Below are positions 23,731-36,172 of a DNA stretch of 64,000 bases, in pieces. Location: positions 23,314,501 to 23,378,500 of the forward strand of contig OZ018417.1 of assembly GCA_963969595.1 (NCBI GenBank), written 5' to 3'. Position 1 is the first letter of the stretch. Each line of letters starts with the position of its first letter. The notes under the pieces were generated by a model. It searched no databases. It was given only the letters and a program-made list of their open reading frames with translations, and had not been told where the DNA came from. A program made the position numbers and the translations under genes. The DNA comes from Neckera pumila. Taxonomy: Eukaryota; Streptophyta; Bryopsida; Hypnales; Neckeraceae.

Positions 23731-26700
23731 GTGGGTCACTACCCCCCCTCCCCCCTTTTTTATCTAATCCCTTCTTAATTAACCTAATTAGAATAGGGCC
23801 GAAAACTAGAGTAGCCTAGGCAATAAGTTAGGTCAAATTTTGTGTAGAAGTAGAAACTAGAGGTCTAGGGGTTTCCAAAAAGATAAAACACACCAAAATT
23901 GGAATTAAAACAAAGAAGTTTAGGGTGGATGAAGTTTGACATAAGAATCAGATGAACCTACCCAAAAATCATCCAACAAAATAAAAAGCTAAAAAGCAGG
24001 AGTAATTTAAAAGGTAAAATTAAAATTAAAAATTTAATTAGGAATTCAGGCCAACGGTAATAGTGGATGAAGTTCCAAACGTCAGTTACCAATCAACTTT
24101 CATCCATCAGTAACTTAGGTTGGTAAACGTCAATTCCAAAGTAGAATAGTAAATTAAGAAGGATAAAAGTTAAAACATTGAATTAAATCTAGAGGGTAAA
24201 CTTTAAAAAGTTTTGTAGCCTGCAATTGGATTTTGGAAGTGGGACGTCAAATTTAGGTTTTTTGCGGCTTTGGCTTCCGGATTTTCTTTCCAAAGTAAAT
24301 TTCTAGAATTAGAAGTCAAAGTCTAGAGTTACATTTAGAAGTAGAAAGTTAGGATTAAAAGTTAAAACTGAGATTTAACCTCAGGGGTTAAAACCTAGGA
24401 TTGTATCGGAAGTTAAAAAATAGAAGAGATTCTTAGGGGCTCACGGAAGGAACCTAAGGGGTCCCATTTCAGTTAGTTAGGTTGTTAGAAATGGCATCAA
24501 CTATCCAATCTACACTTGACCTAGGATAGATAGAAATACGGTAGGAGCTCACCGTTAGGTTACCGTGACTCGGATCATTGGCAACTAATTGGAAGTCATC
24601 ATTTGCACTTCTAGGCATTTCTTTTGCCTATCCACAAAAACTTAGGAAATATTAGAACACCATATTCACTAAAATGAGAGTTTTCCATTGAACTGAGAGT
24701 TGATTTAAAGAAAACTCAACAAAATTTTTCTAATTGAGCTAAAATCAGCTAAAATTGAAAGGTTTTATATCAATTCAATCCAAAACTCTCATTTTAATGG
24801 AGATTGATGATTTAGGTCAAGATCAATTTAAACTATTTTGAGAAGTCTCCAATCTCTCATTTTAATGAATATGGTGTTTTAGCAAGATCCATTGCTTGGA
24901 AGGCACAGTAGACCGCGCTTACAAACACACCCATATATTCAAAAAGTGGATATATTCTAAGAACCTGGTCGTATTTGTTTTATTACCAAGGGTGGGTAAT
25001 CTAGTGCCCACACATGGTTAGAGGTGTCACCTAAAAAGATTCCTTGCACAAGCCTTAAGTGATTTGTAACTCTTGCATTGCTAGGTACATTAAGGGTTAT
25101 GTGACTTCTCATTCCTATTTGCAAGTTCAGGGTGACATGTGAGTTGAATGTACCCTAAACACTTTGACACCGCATGCAAGAATATACAGAACACTACAAG
25201 AAAATGGCCCTATTTGTGACTGCAGAAAATGACTTCAACAAAAATACAACTACTCGGTGATTTTGGCTTCCTAATTGCACCGGCAAGGACAGGCTCCACG
25301 GCATTTGAGTCCTCTAGCAGTCACGGGCGTGACTTCTGGATGAGGAGTTCAGGAGGTTCAACCTTCATCTATTGAATTTTGTTCATAGTGTTCTTCACCA
25401 TCCAATGTAGAGATAGTGAAATGACTGGCAGAGACCTAAGTCATGGAAAAGTACAATGCAATCATACATTGTGACTGCGCTTATCTCTAAGGTGACTGCA
25501 TATTGACTTCTGCGTGACTGAACAAATACTAACTACTTTGATCATCTTATGTTTTCTTTATCATTATTTCATCTTTTTTTTTCATGTCTTTTATATGTTC
25601 TTTCTTTTTATATTCTTTCTGTATCTGTTTGGCCATTTTCATTACTTGTAAATTTTTTTCATCCTCTTCTCTTAAAAACTTATATTTTCTACTCTCTTTT
25701 ATATATATTATTGATCCTTTCCTTTTTCAAATTTATTTATTAATAATTTTTTCCTTTTGAATTTCCGTAATTGACTAATTTGCTTCATGTCTTCAAACCA
25801 TCTTTAATTTCTCTGATTTTCTTGAATTTTATTTATCTTTTTTTTGCTTCTTTGTCTTTTCTCTCTTTCATGTCTCCTTTAATTATCTTCTCATTTTGGA
25901 TTTGTTTGACTGTTCCATTACTTCTAATGTTTTTAATTTAAAAAAAAAATTAGATTTCTCTAATCTCTCTTATATTTTTTTTTAATCCTCTTTTTATTGT
26001 TTATTTAATTTAAATTAATTTTTGCTTCTACAATTCCAAAATTCTTTTTTGAATATGGAAGCAATAATTTCAGCCAAATGAGGCCTTTGTCATTGAATAA
26101 CTTCTAAAAGGTTCAAGTCACTAACATTTGAATTAGTATAGGTCTGAGTATGGGTCTCCACACACATTTCTTGCAATACTCTGATGCTACTAGCAACAAA
26201 CAAAATGTTGAACTTTTGCCTTGTGCTAATGACTACGTTGCGTCTGACTCCCACTGATGGCTTTCAAATGACTATACTAATGACTTCCAAATGACTTCCA
26301 ACATGACTATGTGTGAGCCACTGAGCCCCCAAGTTAGCACTTGAACCTCAGAATTTTATTTTTTTTCGCATTTTGCTCACATTTACGATTAATTAGGGTT
26401 AAAGAGATAGTATAAGTATGTTCACGTGACATTTGGAGGAAATCCCTACAAATGAAATATGATTTCACCAAAAAGCCCAAAACCACTCTAATTACTACTA
26501 TGAGCTAATATTAAGTCTATTTTAGCATTTGAGAGAACATTTGAGGGTTCAGATGGTATTAAGTCTGATGGCCAAACCACAAAACCACCTAGAATTAGAC
26601 TTTTGAAGGGCATGTGAAATATTTAGGATAGAAAATAGAGGATAGAAAAGAAGTCATGTGACACTGCAAATAAAACCATAAACCAAGATTACAAGCAATC

Positions 26701-27557
26701 CACAAGCAAAGAACGGAGGTTTTGACCAAGAAACCTGCCAGGAGCGTAACAATGAAGCTTGATTGCTAGATTCCCTTAATCTAGAATGATTCCTACCCCC
26801 GAGAGGGAATTAACTCTATATCCAAAATGATTCCCTCTAGGTGGGAATTAAACTGGAAGGTCACAAATTATACACTCATTTGATTAGTACAAAGAAAGTT
26901 GTAAGTTTACACATGGCACTTGTGAACTTCCTAGAGGTTGCCCAAAAAGTTTTGTGATTTTTCAAATTGCGGAAATGACTCCTTGGAAAGTCAACTGTGT
27001 TTTTACGCATTGAGAAATTCCTATAAAATCCCAAAGTGGCGGTAAAATCCCACTAAAAATTAGAATAGAATGTTTAGTACTAATAAAGCACCCAACCAAA
27101 TTCCATCACATTCTGACCCCGACAAGTACCAGAACTGGCGGCACTAACAAAATTTTAACAGATTTTAAAAGATTTGGTACGTTGACCGGCACACCAGGAG
27201 CTCCCGATTTTCGATAGGAGTCAACTCATAATCTTTTCTAATTATCTTGGACCTCATCGACAACCTCGGCCAGTCAAAACTTGAAAACAAAATTATCTTC
27301 AACAATTGAATTTTTATCCTTTTAAGCAATATGCTAAATGTTGGTTTTTACATACAAACGGCCTGAAAAAGGGGATGGAGGGATCCGTTGTCTAATTTGG
27401 GTCTTCTAAAGACAATGGCGCAATCAATTTAGAGTTTGAAGCAATTCTCCAAAAGTTAGAGTGATCACAGTAGTAGTGTAGAATTTTAATTAGTAAATTT
27501 GAAATTACCTAGGAAGTAGAATTAGGAAATTGGGAGGAAGGTGAGGCCTTGAGCAAG

Positions 27558-27570
27558 TATATAAGGCCTC
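27558..27570 (+). promoter_or_regulatory. TATA box of LTR unit 2
   Basis: AGTATATAAGGCC is followed by CCCCTCTCCTCACTTCACACCCC. It lies about 1.25 kb from the LTR start, the same offset as in units 1 and 4. Confidence 0.55.
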
Positions 27571-30010
27571 CCCCTCTCCTCACTTCACACCCCTTTTTTA
27601 ATTTTGTAAAACTTTGGCCAAATGTGGCCACGTTGTTGAAATTTGACATCTTTTCCAAAAACTTCTTATTCTTTGCAATTTGATCTTTTGCTTGCTTATC
27701 GTCAACAAATTCTTGTGTTTTAAAGCGTCTTTCAAGGATGTTGGGGTCCCTTGAAACACTTGCTTGAGGTGTGTTGATTTGAAATACTCAATTGTTGTGT
27801 GTTTTGTTGATGTTTTAAAAGAATCGTCGTTTCTAACCCCTTCAAACTGAGCTCCTTAAGTGGGATATCTTGGCTTCAAGCCATAGAACATCCCCCTAGA
27901 GCCTTGACATTTGAAAACGTGGTCTTTAGAAGTGTCATTATTTGTTTTAAAGAAGCTTGGATTGGAACCAAGTTCTTGCCGCTAAAGTACTAATGAGTCT
28001 CTTGTTGAACTTGCCCGAATTTTGAGGTTAAACCCTCTAATATGGCAAAGCCATCACCAAAAATTTGAGTTTTGTTTAACTAAGTATTTTTTAGTACTAG
28101 AATTTTGGGGCTAAATCCCAGGTACGGCGAAGCTTCGTCTTTATGAAAAATACTTTAAGCATTCTTGTCTTACAAATTTGGGCTAACCCTCCAATATGGT
28201 GAAGCTTTGCTTGAACTAATAATTTTTTTCAATTTATTTTTGATTAAGGGGTCTCCAAAAGGAGATCCAAATTGGCCAAAGTTTGGTTTTAAAAAAACAG
28301 ATTTCCCAACTGCGGACCAGCCAAAGACAGACCAGAATTCCCAACTGAGGACCAGCAGAGGCAACCCAGATTCCCAACTGCGAACCAGAGAGGTCAGAAG
28401 CCATAGGGAGGTTGGAGCCTCAGGAAGGCCGGAAGCTGCAAGGAGGTCGGAAGTCGCAGGGAGGTCGGAAATACAGTAACGGTCTGACTCCAGGTCGCTT
28501 GCTCAACCGGACATCCAATCCAACCATACATCACATACAAAAAATCCAAAAATCACAGGGATGATGCCCGAGCTCGGGGGGGTCACTTAGAGTGTCCATA
28601 AAAAACCACTTGCAAAGTGCAGACAAAACTTTGGACTTCCTGTATACTTTTTGAATTTTAAATAAAATTAAATAAAAAAAAATATGAATAGATTTTCCTA
28701 TTTCGAACATTTATGTTTTGAATTATTGATATTTTTATTTTTTCATGATAATTAGTTACAAATTTTTGAAGTAAAAAGATACACTGTAGAACTAAAAAAT
28801 AACTTTCACACCTCTATACTATATAAGAAAAAATTGTCTAAAAAATGAACAAAAAATTCCTAAAAATAACTCTCTATTGAAAGTTCATTTTGAGTTGAAT
28901 ATTAATGCAATGGTCATATAAATGTGTTCTCTATAAATATTTGAGTTGAAAAATATGCCATTTTAGTTCATTTTCAACCTCTTCTAGAAATCATTTCACA
29001 TTTTATTTGAGTTGGAAATTTTGGCAATAGAAACCTATAGTCATTATTAAACAATGCTCAAAATTTTAGGTTGAAATTACAGTTTATTAGAAACCACTTG
29101 TTTGCACGTGGTTTGTTGAAGTAGAACTAAGTGCACCTCCCAAGTGCCCGAGGGCCCCTTTCTTGTTTTTTATTGATTTTTGGAACACTAGACTTAGGCT
29201 TTGTTGGTCCAGACTGTGGATGGAAATATTTTAGATAATTTTAGCTAATTGTTTGTAGGAAATCCAAGAATAATTCTAGAAATTGGTAGGATAGACTTTT
29301 GTTTATTAGAGCAACCGGGACCAAATTTCAGATTTAGAATCCTCAGCAAATCAAAGCTAGAAATTACAAGCAGTTAGCGTTTGCAATACCCACCAAGGCT
29401 CCAACAAGTAATCAGACCTCACAACAACTCACAAGCAAATCAAATCAGAGGCCCAAGTCAAGTCAATTGACTTTCAACCTGCCCAGCAAGTCCAACAGCT
29501 CGCCTCACTCATTAGAGTTCCATTTTTGCAACCTATTTAGAATCCTTCACGCTCTGAATGCTCACAAATCTCAAATGAAAGCTTGAATTGATCTGGCTAG
29601 AAACTGCAGACTCTCAATTCAAAATTGTTGAAAGGAAACTAAACACAAAACTGAGAGATTTTGTAGTTATAGAGTTGGTTGCTCCAAAATTTCACTCACA
29701 AAAGATAATTGACTTTTAAGCCATCGTTTTTTATTAGATTAGAAGAAAAAGGAGGAAAAAACAAATAAAGAATAATTTGACTTTGGGATATGTTCTCAAA
29801 TTAGTATTAGTAGGAAAACTTTGACAAGTTTATTTCTTAGTTAGTTGATTTTTATGCCATTAGCAAAAAATCCTACTAGATTAGATTTGATAGGATTAGA
29901 TTGTTTCCAAAATATTTCAAAAGAAAACAAAACTTATATAGAAAAAAGAAAAGAGAAAAGTTTCAAAAGAAATTGATTTTTTTCCCATTTTGAAGAAAAT
30001 AAGAGACAAC

Positions 30011-30088
30011 ATGGACGCTACATTCGACTACAACGAAATCATGATGACGGTAAATGAGGATGGCATCATTGAATCTGCAATTTTTGGA
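30011..30088 (+). CDS. Short ATG-led exon-like segment inside LTR unit 2
   Basis: Twenty-six codons run from ATG 30011 to GGA|GTAAGC. The protein contains NEDGIIESAIF, matched in unit 1 by NKEGIIESAIF. Sequence after the donor diverges more. The likely role is the first coding exon of the retrotransposon, but no domain is recognised. Confidence 0.4.
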
Positions 30089-31009
30089 GTAAGCTCTTAA
30101 AAAACCTTTTTTTTATCATTATATTATTTATTTGTGCAAATTAATGAATTAAATTAACTTGATAGTAAAACTAGTTTACATTAAAAATAAAAAGTAAAAA
30201 AGAAATTACATAAGAATTTTGATGAACCGACACGGTCAAAATTCACCAATAATTGAAAATTCACCAAGAAGTAAAAAATTAGTAATAGTAAAGAACTTAT
30301 CCAACAAGGGAAAAAGAGATTAATTAATCTTAACTTCATCCACAATTATCCGTTAGGGATTTAGGTTAATCTCAGTTTTCTTCACCATTTTAGAAAGGGT
30401 AAAATAAACCCTACATACTATACCATCTTGTCTATTTGCTTGTAGACTAATAATCAATTCATAGTTTGATTATTAATCAGTTGTGGTAAGAACCAGTTGA
30501 ACAATACTAACATCTTTTGGATTTTATAGTAATTAGAAGTGGACAAAGCTAACAATAGGAACAACATCAAAGATCCATTGCTTGGAAGGCTCAATTGGAT
30601 TGCACATTGTTAGACACCCCTTAGAAGTTCAACCTCAAAAATACAAGAACCTGGCTTTGTGTACACTTTATTCCAAGGGTGGGAATAAAGCACCCACACT
30701 ATGCTAAAGTCCTAGACTACTGAACATCAACTTCAACACTGCTTCTTGGCTTCTTTGGTAACATTGCAAAATGACTTCTTACAACTGCAGAATGAATTGA
30801 AAATGTCTCGAATTACTGCACACTTACTCTGATACTGCTTTGGCGCCTTGTGCATTATGATGCATTATGCAATTTTCAAACATTGTGCTTACCTTTCATC
30901 CTACTTTACCTACATCTATAACACATTTTCATATATGTCATATATGACAAGGATGGATAAAATTCAGATATGATGTTAGAAAATGTCAAAGAAAATATCT
31001 TTTCCAATC

Positions 31010-31250
31010 CCTTCCGCAAAGTTGTTTACAACTTTTGATTTGAGGCTCAAAATTTAAAATGGATTTTTGGAGATGAAAGTAAGATTGATTTCCCACCTTT
31101 TTCTAGTTCAAATTTTTTTGAAAAAATTAATTTACTAGGCCTAAATGAGGTCTAAAATATCACTTGTAACACAATTCCTGCGTTTTACATGTCCCACATG
31201 GTTTGTCTTCCCTCCTACCTCCCCACTTGTATAAAGGGCTTTTCATTTCA
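31010..31250 (+). repeat. Partial copy of the fold-back repeat family
   Basis: It resembles the right arm of the element at 1880-3455: GGATTTTTGGAG...GATTGATTTCCCACC, CTAGGCCTAAATGAGGTCTAAA, then a CCCACATGG...CCTCCTACC block. It lies inside the CACTA-like element. Confidence 0.5.
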
Positions 31251-32401
31251 CCTCTTTAAATTTACACACTAAGTACTTTGGAAGCCATATGGCACATATG
31301 TCAAGTATGGTGTATGGTGTATTATATATTATGCATGGTGTATGGTGTATAGTGTATTGTTGTAGAATTTTGAATGTATTCATATGTGATTGTAGAATGA
31401 CAACTCCCCATGCAATTATCATTATACTCCTTCATGCACACATTCTTGCAACTTGAAAATGACAAAAACATGACTTTCTATGTCTTTGAGGAATGTATTG
31501 AATCCTATATCCACGTTACTTTAGAATGGCTAATGTGCCACGTGGCAATCCACCAAATTGGTGCAGAAACTCCATCACAACTTCTAAATGACTCTGAAAT
31601 GACTTCCAACGTGGCTGTCCATGTCAGATATATAAGGGATCTTCCATAACTTCAAAATGACTTTGGAATGACAATCTATATCGGACAAATGTGGGAAACA
31701 CTTTCCACATGTCAGCCAAAGAGCCATTTCTTTAACTCAAATTTTCTTTATCACTTGAATGAAAACCATTAGTCATCTAATTCTACTTCATTATTGGTGA
31801 TAATAAAAATTGAAGTCGTATATAAACAACTTCACAAAAATGATTGTAGGGCCCCGAAGTTGTTTTCCAGTCATATATGCTTATTTGACTTCAAAACAAC
31901 CGCTGCGCAGTTGTATTCTGCAATCATAAATGTGGCCACTTTTGTAGTGGAAGTTGCTCAGGAGCACATTTATGCATACACACCCAATATTGCGTGAACA
32001 ACACAAAATTGACAAGATGAACACATGGATTATAAGACATGACTAAGCACAAAAAAGTATTTGAAAAATGGATGCAACACTTCCTATTGAATGTCGTTTA
32101 TACATTTGGGAAAATTGTGGCACTAAAAAATGTTGTTTCTATATGCTACCAAGGTTCACAATTGCACCCATTACAGTGAAAGTGAACTACAAGTCTGAAA
32201 AGTACCTTTAGTCAACAAAGTTGCTTGTCAACCTATGTATCGTAAACCCTAATGTCTAGTTCGATCAGAGTAGAAAAATTCATTTTGATGTTTTATTGAA
32301 CATCGTTGTTGCCATAAAAAGATGGATTGTTTTATTTAATGCCCACAAAAATGTGTTCCAAAAAAATGTGAAAACATTCCAAAAAACACGTATTTCTTAT
32401 A

Positions 32402-33440
32402 GTGTTTGTTTGGGCTGAAAGTACAAAGAATGCACAAGCTGCCAAATATGTGAGTTATATAAGTGAGAAGTTGATGAAATCAAACCAGAACTGGTCGGTA
32501 ATTAGTGGAAACAGTCATCCACATCTCTTGCATTTTGACGATCTTGGGGGAATGAAGTTCAAAGGCACTGTTGATGTGGCTGTCGTTTTAAAGGTTGCTC
32601 ACTCAATTTGAGCTACTGGATTGAAGATCATCTTTGAACTGAAGAAAGTGGTTAAGACTGTTAGAAATGTGAAGTAACAAATGATTATCTCTCTCTTGCT
32701 GGCTAATACTCAGTATAGACTGGTTGCTATGCTGAGTGATCTAGGTGATACATGGATATTTTTTTACTTGGATGGCTTAATTGTTCTTCATCATGAATTT
32801 TCCAGTAGATATATGGCTGTAGGATTTACTGGACGCTATTTTGGAAGTTGTCGTTGAACCGGAGGATCTTAGTCATAATATTGTTGCATTGAGGAAAAGT
32901 AGGGTTGTCCATCCTGATGTGACGCTGGCTTTTCACATTGGAATGTCCGTTGGCGATGGTCTAGATGCATCTAGACGTGTCAGGATCGCATCGGGATCAA
33001 AAAATTAAATTTTTTTTTGGACGGCCTGTCCATTGACCTGGACGGACCGGCCGTCAATAAGGACGGACCGCCATTGATGGGCCGGACGAATTGTTGATTA
33101 GGACAGACAAATTGTCCAAAAAAAATTTTTTTTTTTTTGATCTTGACGAACGTTGGGGTTGGATCCTAATATTTCGTCAGAGTCATGTCCGTCCAGACCA
33201 AGGAGTTGAGTTCTAGAGGGGTCAAAAGAAGCTTCTCAGAGCAGCAAAATTTTTGGCCTTCTGAGATGGAATGGCTGGAGGAATTAGCTGGTTTCCTTCT
33301 TGAGGATGAACTTCAATAGGGTCGTGCGGCAATTGCACTACAGTATGCATTGAAGATGCCGGCTTTCTACTTTGTGGTCTCAAATATGCGAGAACCATCC
33401 AACAATTGAAGTCATCCAACAATGTGACAATTCCAATCTC
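32402..33440 (+). pseudogene. Relic of a Crinkler/RHS-like protein with a PD-(D/E)XK-type motif
   Basis: An open frame starting at the CACTA-like end carries SGNSHPHLLHFDDLGGMKF, then GTVDVAVV. After an in-frame TGA (32609-32611) it continues with IIFELKK. The D...E-x-K arrangement and the SDLGDTWIFF motif after a second stop resemble the restriction-nuclease-like domain of Crinkler/RHS-type proteins; this is from memory of the family, not from a search. A frame change occurs near 32820 (DLLDAILEVVVEPEDLSHN). A small fold-back insert lies at about 32957-33200, and later fragments (KRSFSEQQNF, then ALQYALKMPAFYFVVSNM) run to about 33430. It has no start and several disruptions, so it is non-functional. 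Confidence 0.5.
32957..33200. mobile_element. Small fold-back insert in the relic
   Basis: Inverted blocks GATCAAAAAATT...TTGGAC (32995-33022) and GTCCAA...TTGATC (33114-33142) surround a GC-rich core of repeated GGACGGACCGG-like words. TGGTCTAGA at the left and TCCAGACCA at the right look like degenerate termini. No clean target duplication is visible. Confidence 0.35.
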
Positions 33441-36168
33441 TTGACGTGCAACTACCTTGCAAGCACTCAAACGTACATCCCTTGGCTTTCAATCATTTGA
33501 TGCAACCATGGAGCTAATGAATCCATTGTTCTGCTTGTTTTGTTGGATAGTGATTGTTTTGTAGTAAAAGCATACATGTATGATAATATACTAGAGCAAT
33601 AGTTTGAATCAAACCATGGTCATAGAATAAGCTGATAATGATTTGTTTTTATTTTAATGGTTCCACTTCTTGATACAAGTTCACTCAATATGTAAATGCC
33701 ACATGTATATTCTAATCTAGAACTAGACTCTCATCAATCATGCTAATCTCTTAGGATAGGATTTCCCATGGTCAGATTAGAATTCAATCATTTGATGGAA
33801 CCAAGGAATTGAATCTAAGCTTTTGCATGAATCCCTGGTTGATGTGCATTGTGCAGGCGCATCAGCTCCAAAGTCAAGGATGAGCTCACTGAGGTTGCCT
33901 GCTTATTTGGCTTGGTACTTTAGTAGGAGAATACAATGTGTTTTTGTTTTAGGGGTGAGTAAGTGCATTACAGTTCAGTAGTGGCAAAATTTCCATTATT
34001 TTTTGTAACAATGTAGCTGCCATGAGGATACTTTCATTTTCCACCCTTGTGGATGGCATGTTGCTCTACTTGTTTGAGAGTTGGCACTGGACATTACTAT
34101 TGCTATGTCTGAAGATCAGACTGCTGATGGAGTGACATCATTTTCGTGGAATTTTTTGTACTTGGGTACTAGATGTACTTAGATACAGAGAGTTACCAGA
34201 GCTAGTCTATGGTAGAAAAATTGTTTGGCTTCTGTTTTTCTGTGTGGATGGAGAAGGATAAAAGTAGGAACAATATCTTGAGTGTATGTGTATTTTTATT
34301 TGGAGACATGTCTAAGGTACTCTCAAACTTAAGTTGGAAAGTGTTCACTCTTAAACTTTTGTCGGGGAAGACAATTGGTGCAACATTCTCACACGCATAA
34401 AGTGTTCATAAGTAGACGGATTAGGTTTGCAATAGAAGTGTGCTAAGGAAGAACCATTGAAAAGAATTTTAGACTAACAAACTAAACGTTGCAAGTTGGC
34501 AAATTGGATAGCAATGCATCAGTAATAAAAATAATCTCTAAAAACAAAGCTTAACCAAAGCTTAATTCCGGATGTATGGTTTCTTCCAGAAAATGACAAT
34601 TCATATACATGCATCATACCAGCAACTCCAGAGGTTCTTAGAAAAACACAATTCAATGTCTTGCATTCATCAAACATATTGCACTCACAAATTGAGAAGA
34701 GCAACTCATAGAAAGCTCTCAATAACAAAGACATCATAATATGATCCGGAACTTTAATAGCAAAAGAATCATATGCTCATTAAGGTTCATAGTCTTCTAG
34801 CCTTGGAGATTGGAAGCTTTAAAATATCGAGATGTCTACATTGTATCTTTTGGTCAACTCTTCTATGTATTGCATCAATATCTTAGGAAAAATATCAATT
34901 TGCATTGGTCTATTGGTATTCTATGGCAATGTTATACATAAACCATCAACTTTATTGGAAGTAGGTTAAGGACCATCATAGATAGAATTTCAAGTGAGAT
35001 GTTGAAAAGTGAGATTCTAGATCCCAACTCAAACTACACAATCGCCAAGTAACTTTGATTGACTACCAAAGTAGACAATCAGTCACTATGCAATTTAAAC
35101 GGATTGAAGTACCTCTTCTTACTTGAATTGGAACAAATGCTTGAATACATCGTCTACCACATGATAAGAAATGAAGCATGAAAAACAATAAGATATCTTC
35201 ATATCAATAGTGTGAAATAGCAAGAACACGACCTTGTTGAATAGATGGAAGGGCACTGGAAAGTATTTAGAACTTGTTGGATTTTTTTTTTCATACACTT
35301 ACAAAGCAAGCCTATAACTTTTGGAAAGTCAGTTCTTTAAAATACAACAAATGAATGATTTTAAACCTAATTCATGGACTATATTGTAGGTTTTAGGGTA
35401 TAAATTGTATATTTTTTGTAGTCCAAAATGTATATAAATAGAGACACATTCTTCGTCTATAATTTTCTTATATTTCCATTCAAGTTTTAAGAGTTTGCTC
35501 CGTTAGTTTCTATAAATGATAGCAAATAGTTTAAGGTTTTGGGGTGATTAGAATGTCAATTAGGAAGAAATATTTTGACCTTGATAATCTTCTATACACT
35601 AATATATTATTAAATTACAACAAACAATTTATTTTTTGTTTACATCTATGGTCTAATTGAAAGAGAAAAAAAATGCAAATCTACTATTTTAATGAGTTCT
35701 AGGGATATAATATATTAAAAATTTGTCGCCCTAAATTTTATATATACTAAAATACAAATTCTATGACTTAAGTTAGTTTTCACAAAATACAGCAAATTGA
35801 TTAAAAAATTTGATTTAGTGTTGAGAAATGAAAAAAGATGTGGGTTTGATGTTCTCATGAATTTTAACTATTTCAATTGACAATTTATTGGTTGCTTTTG
35901 TTCATACATCCTAAAATCCTAGTCCCATAACTTTCCTGAAGTCAATAGAATAAAGTATAGCAAATGAGTTATGAAATTGTTTCTAATTCATGGACTAAAT
36001 TAGGGACAATCAAATGTGCATTTCAGAAACTCAAAAATCCTAAATATATAAAATAGGTACAAGTTTTTGTGTTGATAACTTTCATAGATGAAACTTCAAA
36101 TTTTGAAACTTTAGTGGATTGGATCCTTTGAACTACATCAAACAACTTGTTTAATTTTTATTTACGGG
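33441..36168. other. No recognisable gene
   Basis: Only short non-conserved frames occur. The stretch from about 35280 is strongly AT-rich. No repeat shared with the rest of the window was recognised here. Confidence 0.45.
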
Positions 36169-36172
36169 TTAA

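Larger units (their letters stand above)
16833..25012 (+). mobile_element. LTR unit 5 (solo LTR), split by unit 4
   Basis: It starts TGTAAGCTCCCAATTCG and ends GTGCCCACA, flanked by CCTGG (16828-16832) and CATGG (25013-25017), a 5-bp target duplication with one change. Without unit 4 it is about 4.0 kb. It carries a TATA-like ATTATAAAAGGG near 17860 and a 62-bp tandem repeat at 18340-18560. It belongs to the same subfamily as unit 4. Confidence 0.7.
26312..30698 (+). mobile_element. LTR unit 2: solo LTR with perfect target duplication
   Basis: The 4387-bp unit starts TGTGAGCCAC and ends GCACCCACA, flanked on both sides by CTATG (26307-26311 and 30699-30703). It has a TATA-like AGTATATAAGGCC near 27561, followed by a CT-rich tract. 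It aligns with unit 1 throughout once that unit's TIR elements are removed. There is no coding region apart from the exon-like segment at 30011. The single direct duplication and the lack of a second LTR make it a solo LTR. Confidence 0.75.
25192..32404. mobile_element. CACTA-like (EnSpm) non-autonomous element hosting LTR unit 2
   Basis: The left end CACTACAAGAAAATGG and the inverted right end TTTCTTATAGTG match the typical CACTA terminal motif (11 of 12 positions between the ends). Short TGACTTC/AATGACTTC motifs are concentrated near both sides (25230-25510, 26240-26310, 30770, 31580-31670), like the subterminal repeats of this superfamily. Without unit 2 it is about 2.8 kb. No transposase frame is seen. 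The 3-bp flanks (GAA, TTT) do not match, so the pairing of these two ends is an inference. Confidence 0.45.

Noticed and set aside
25549..25743. Hydrophobic 64-codon ORF resembling a membrane peptide
   Set aside because: It is translation of a T-rich low-complexity tract inside the CACTA-like element.
28165..28479. 104-codon ORF in LTR unit 2
   Set aside because: It spans the LTR's variable GC-rich repeat and is not open in the other units.
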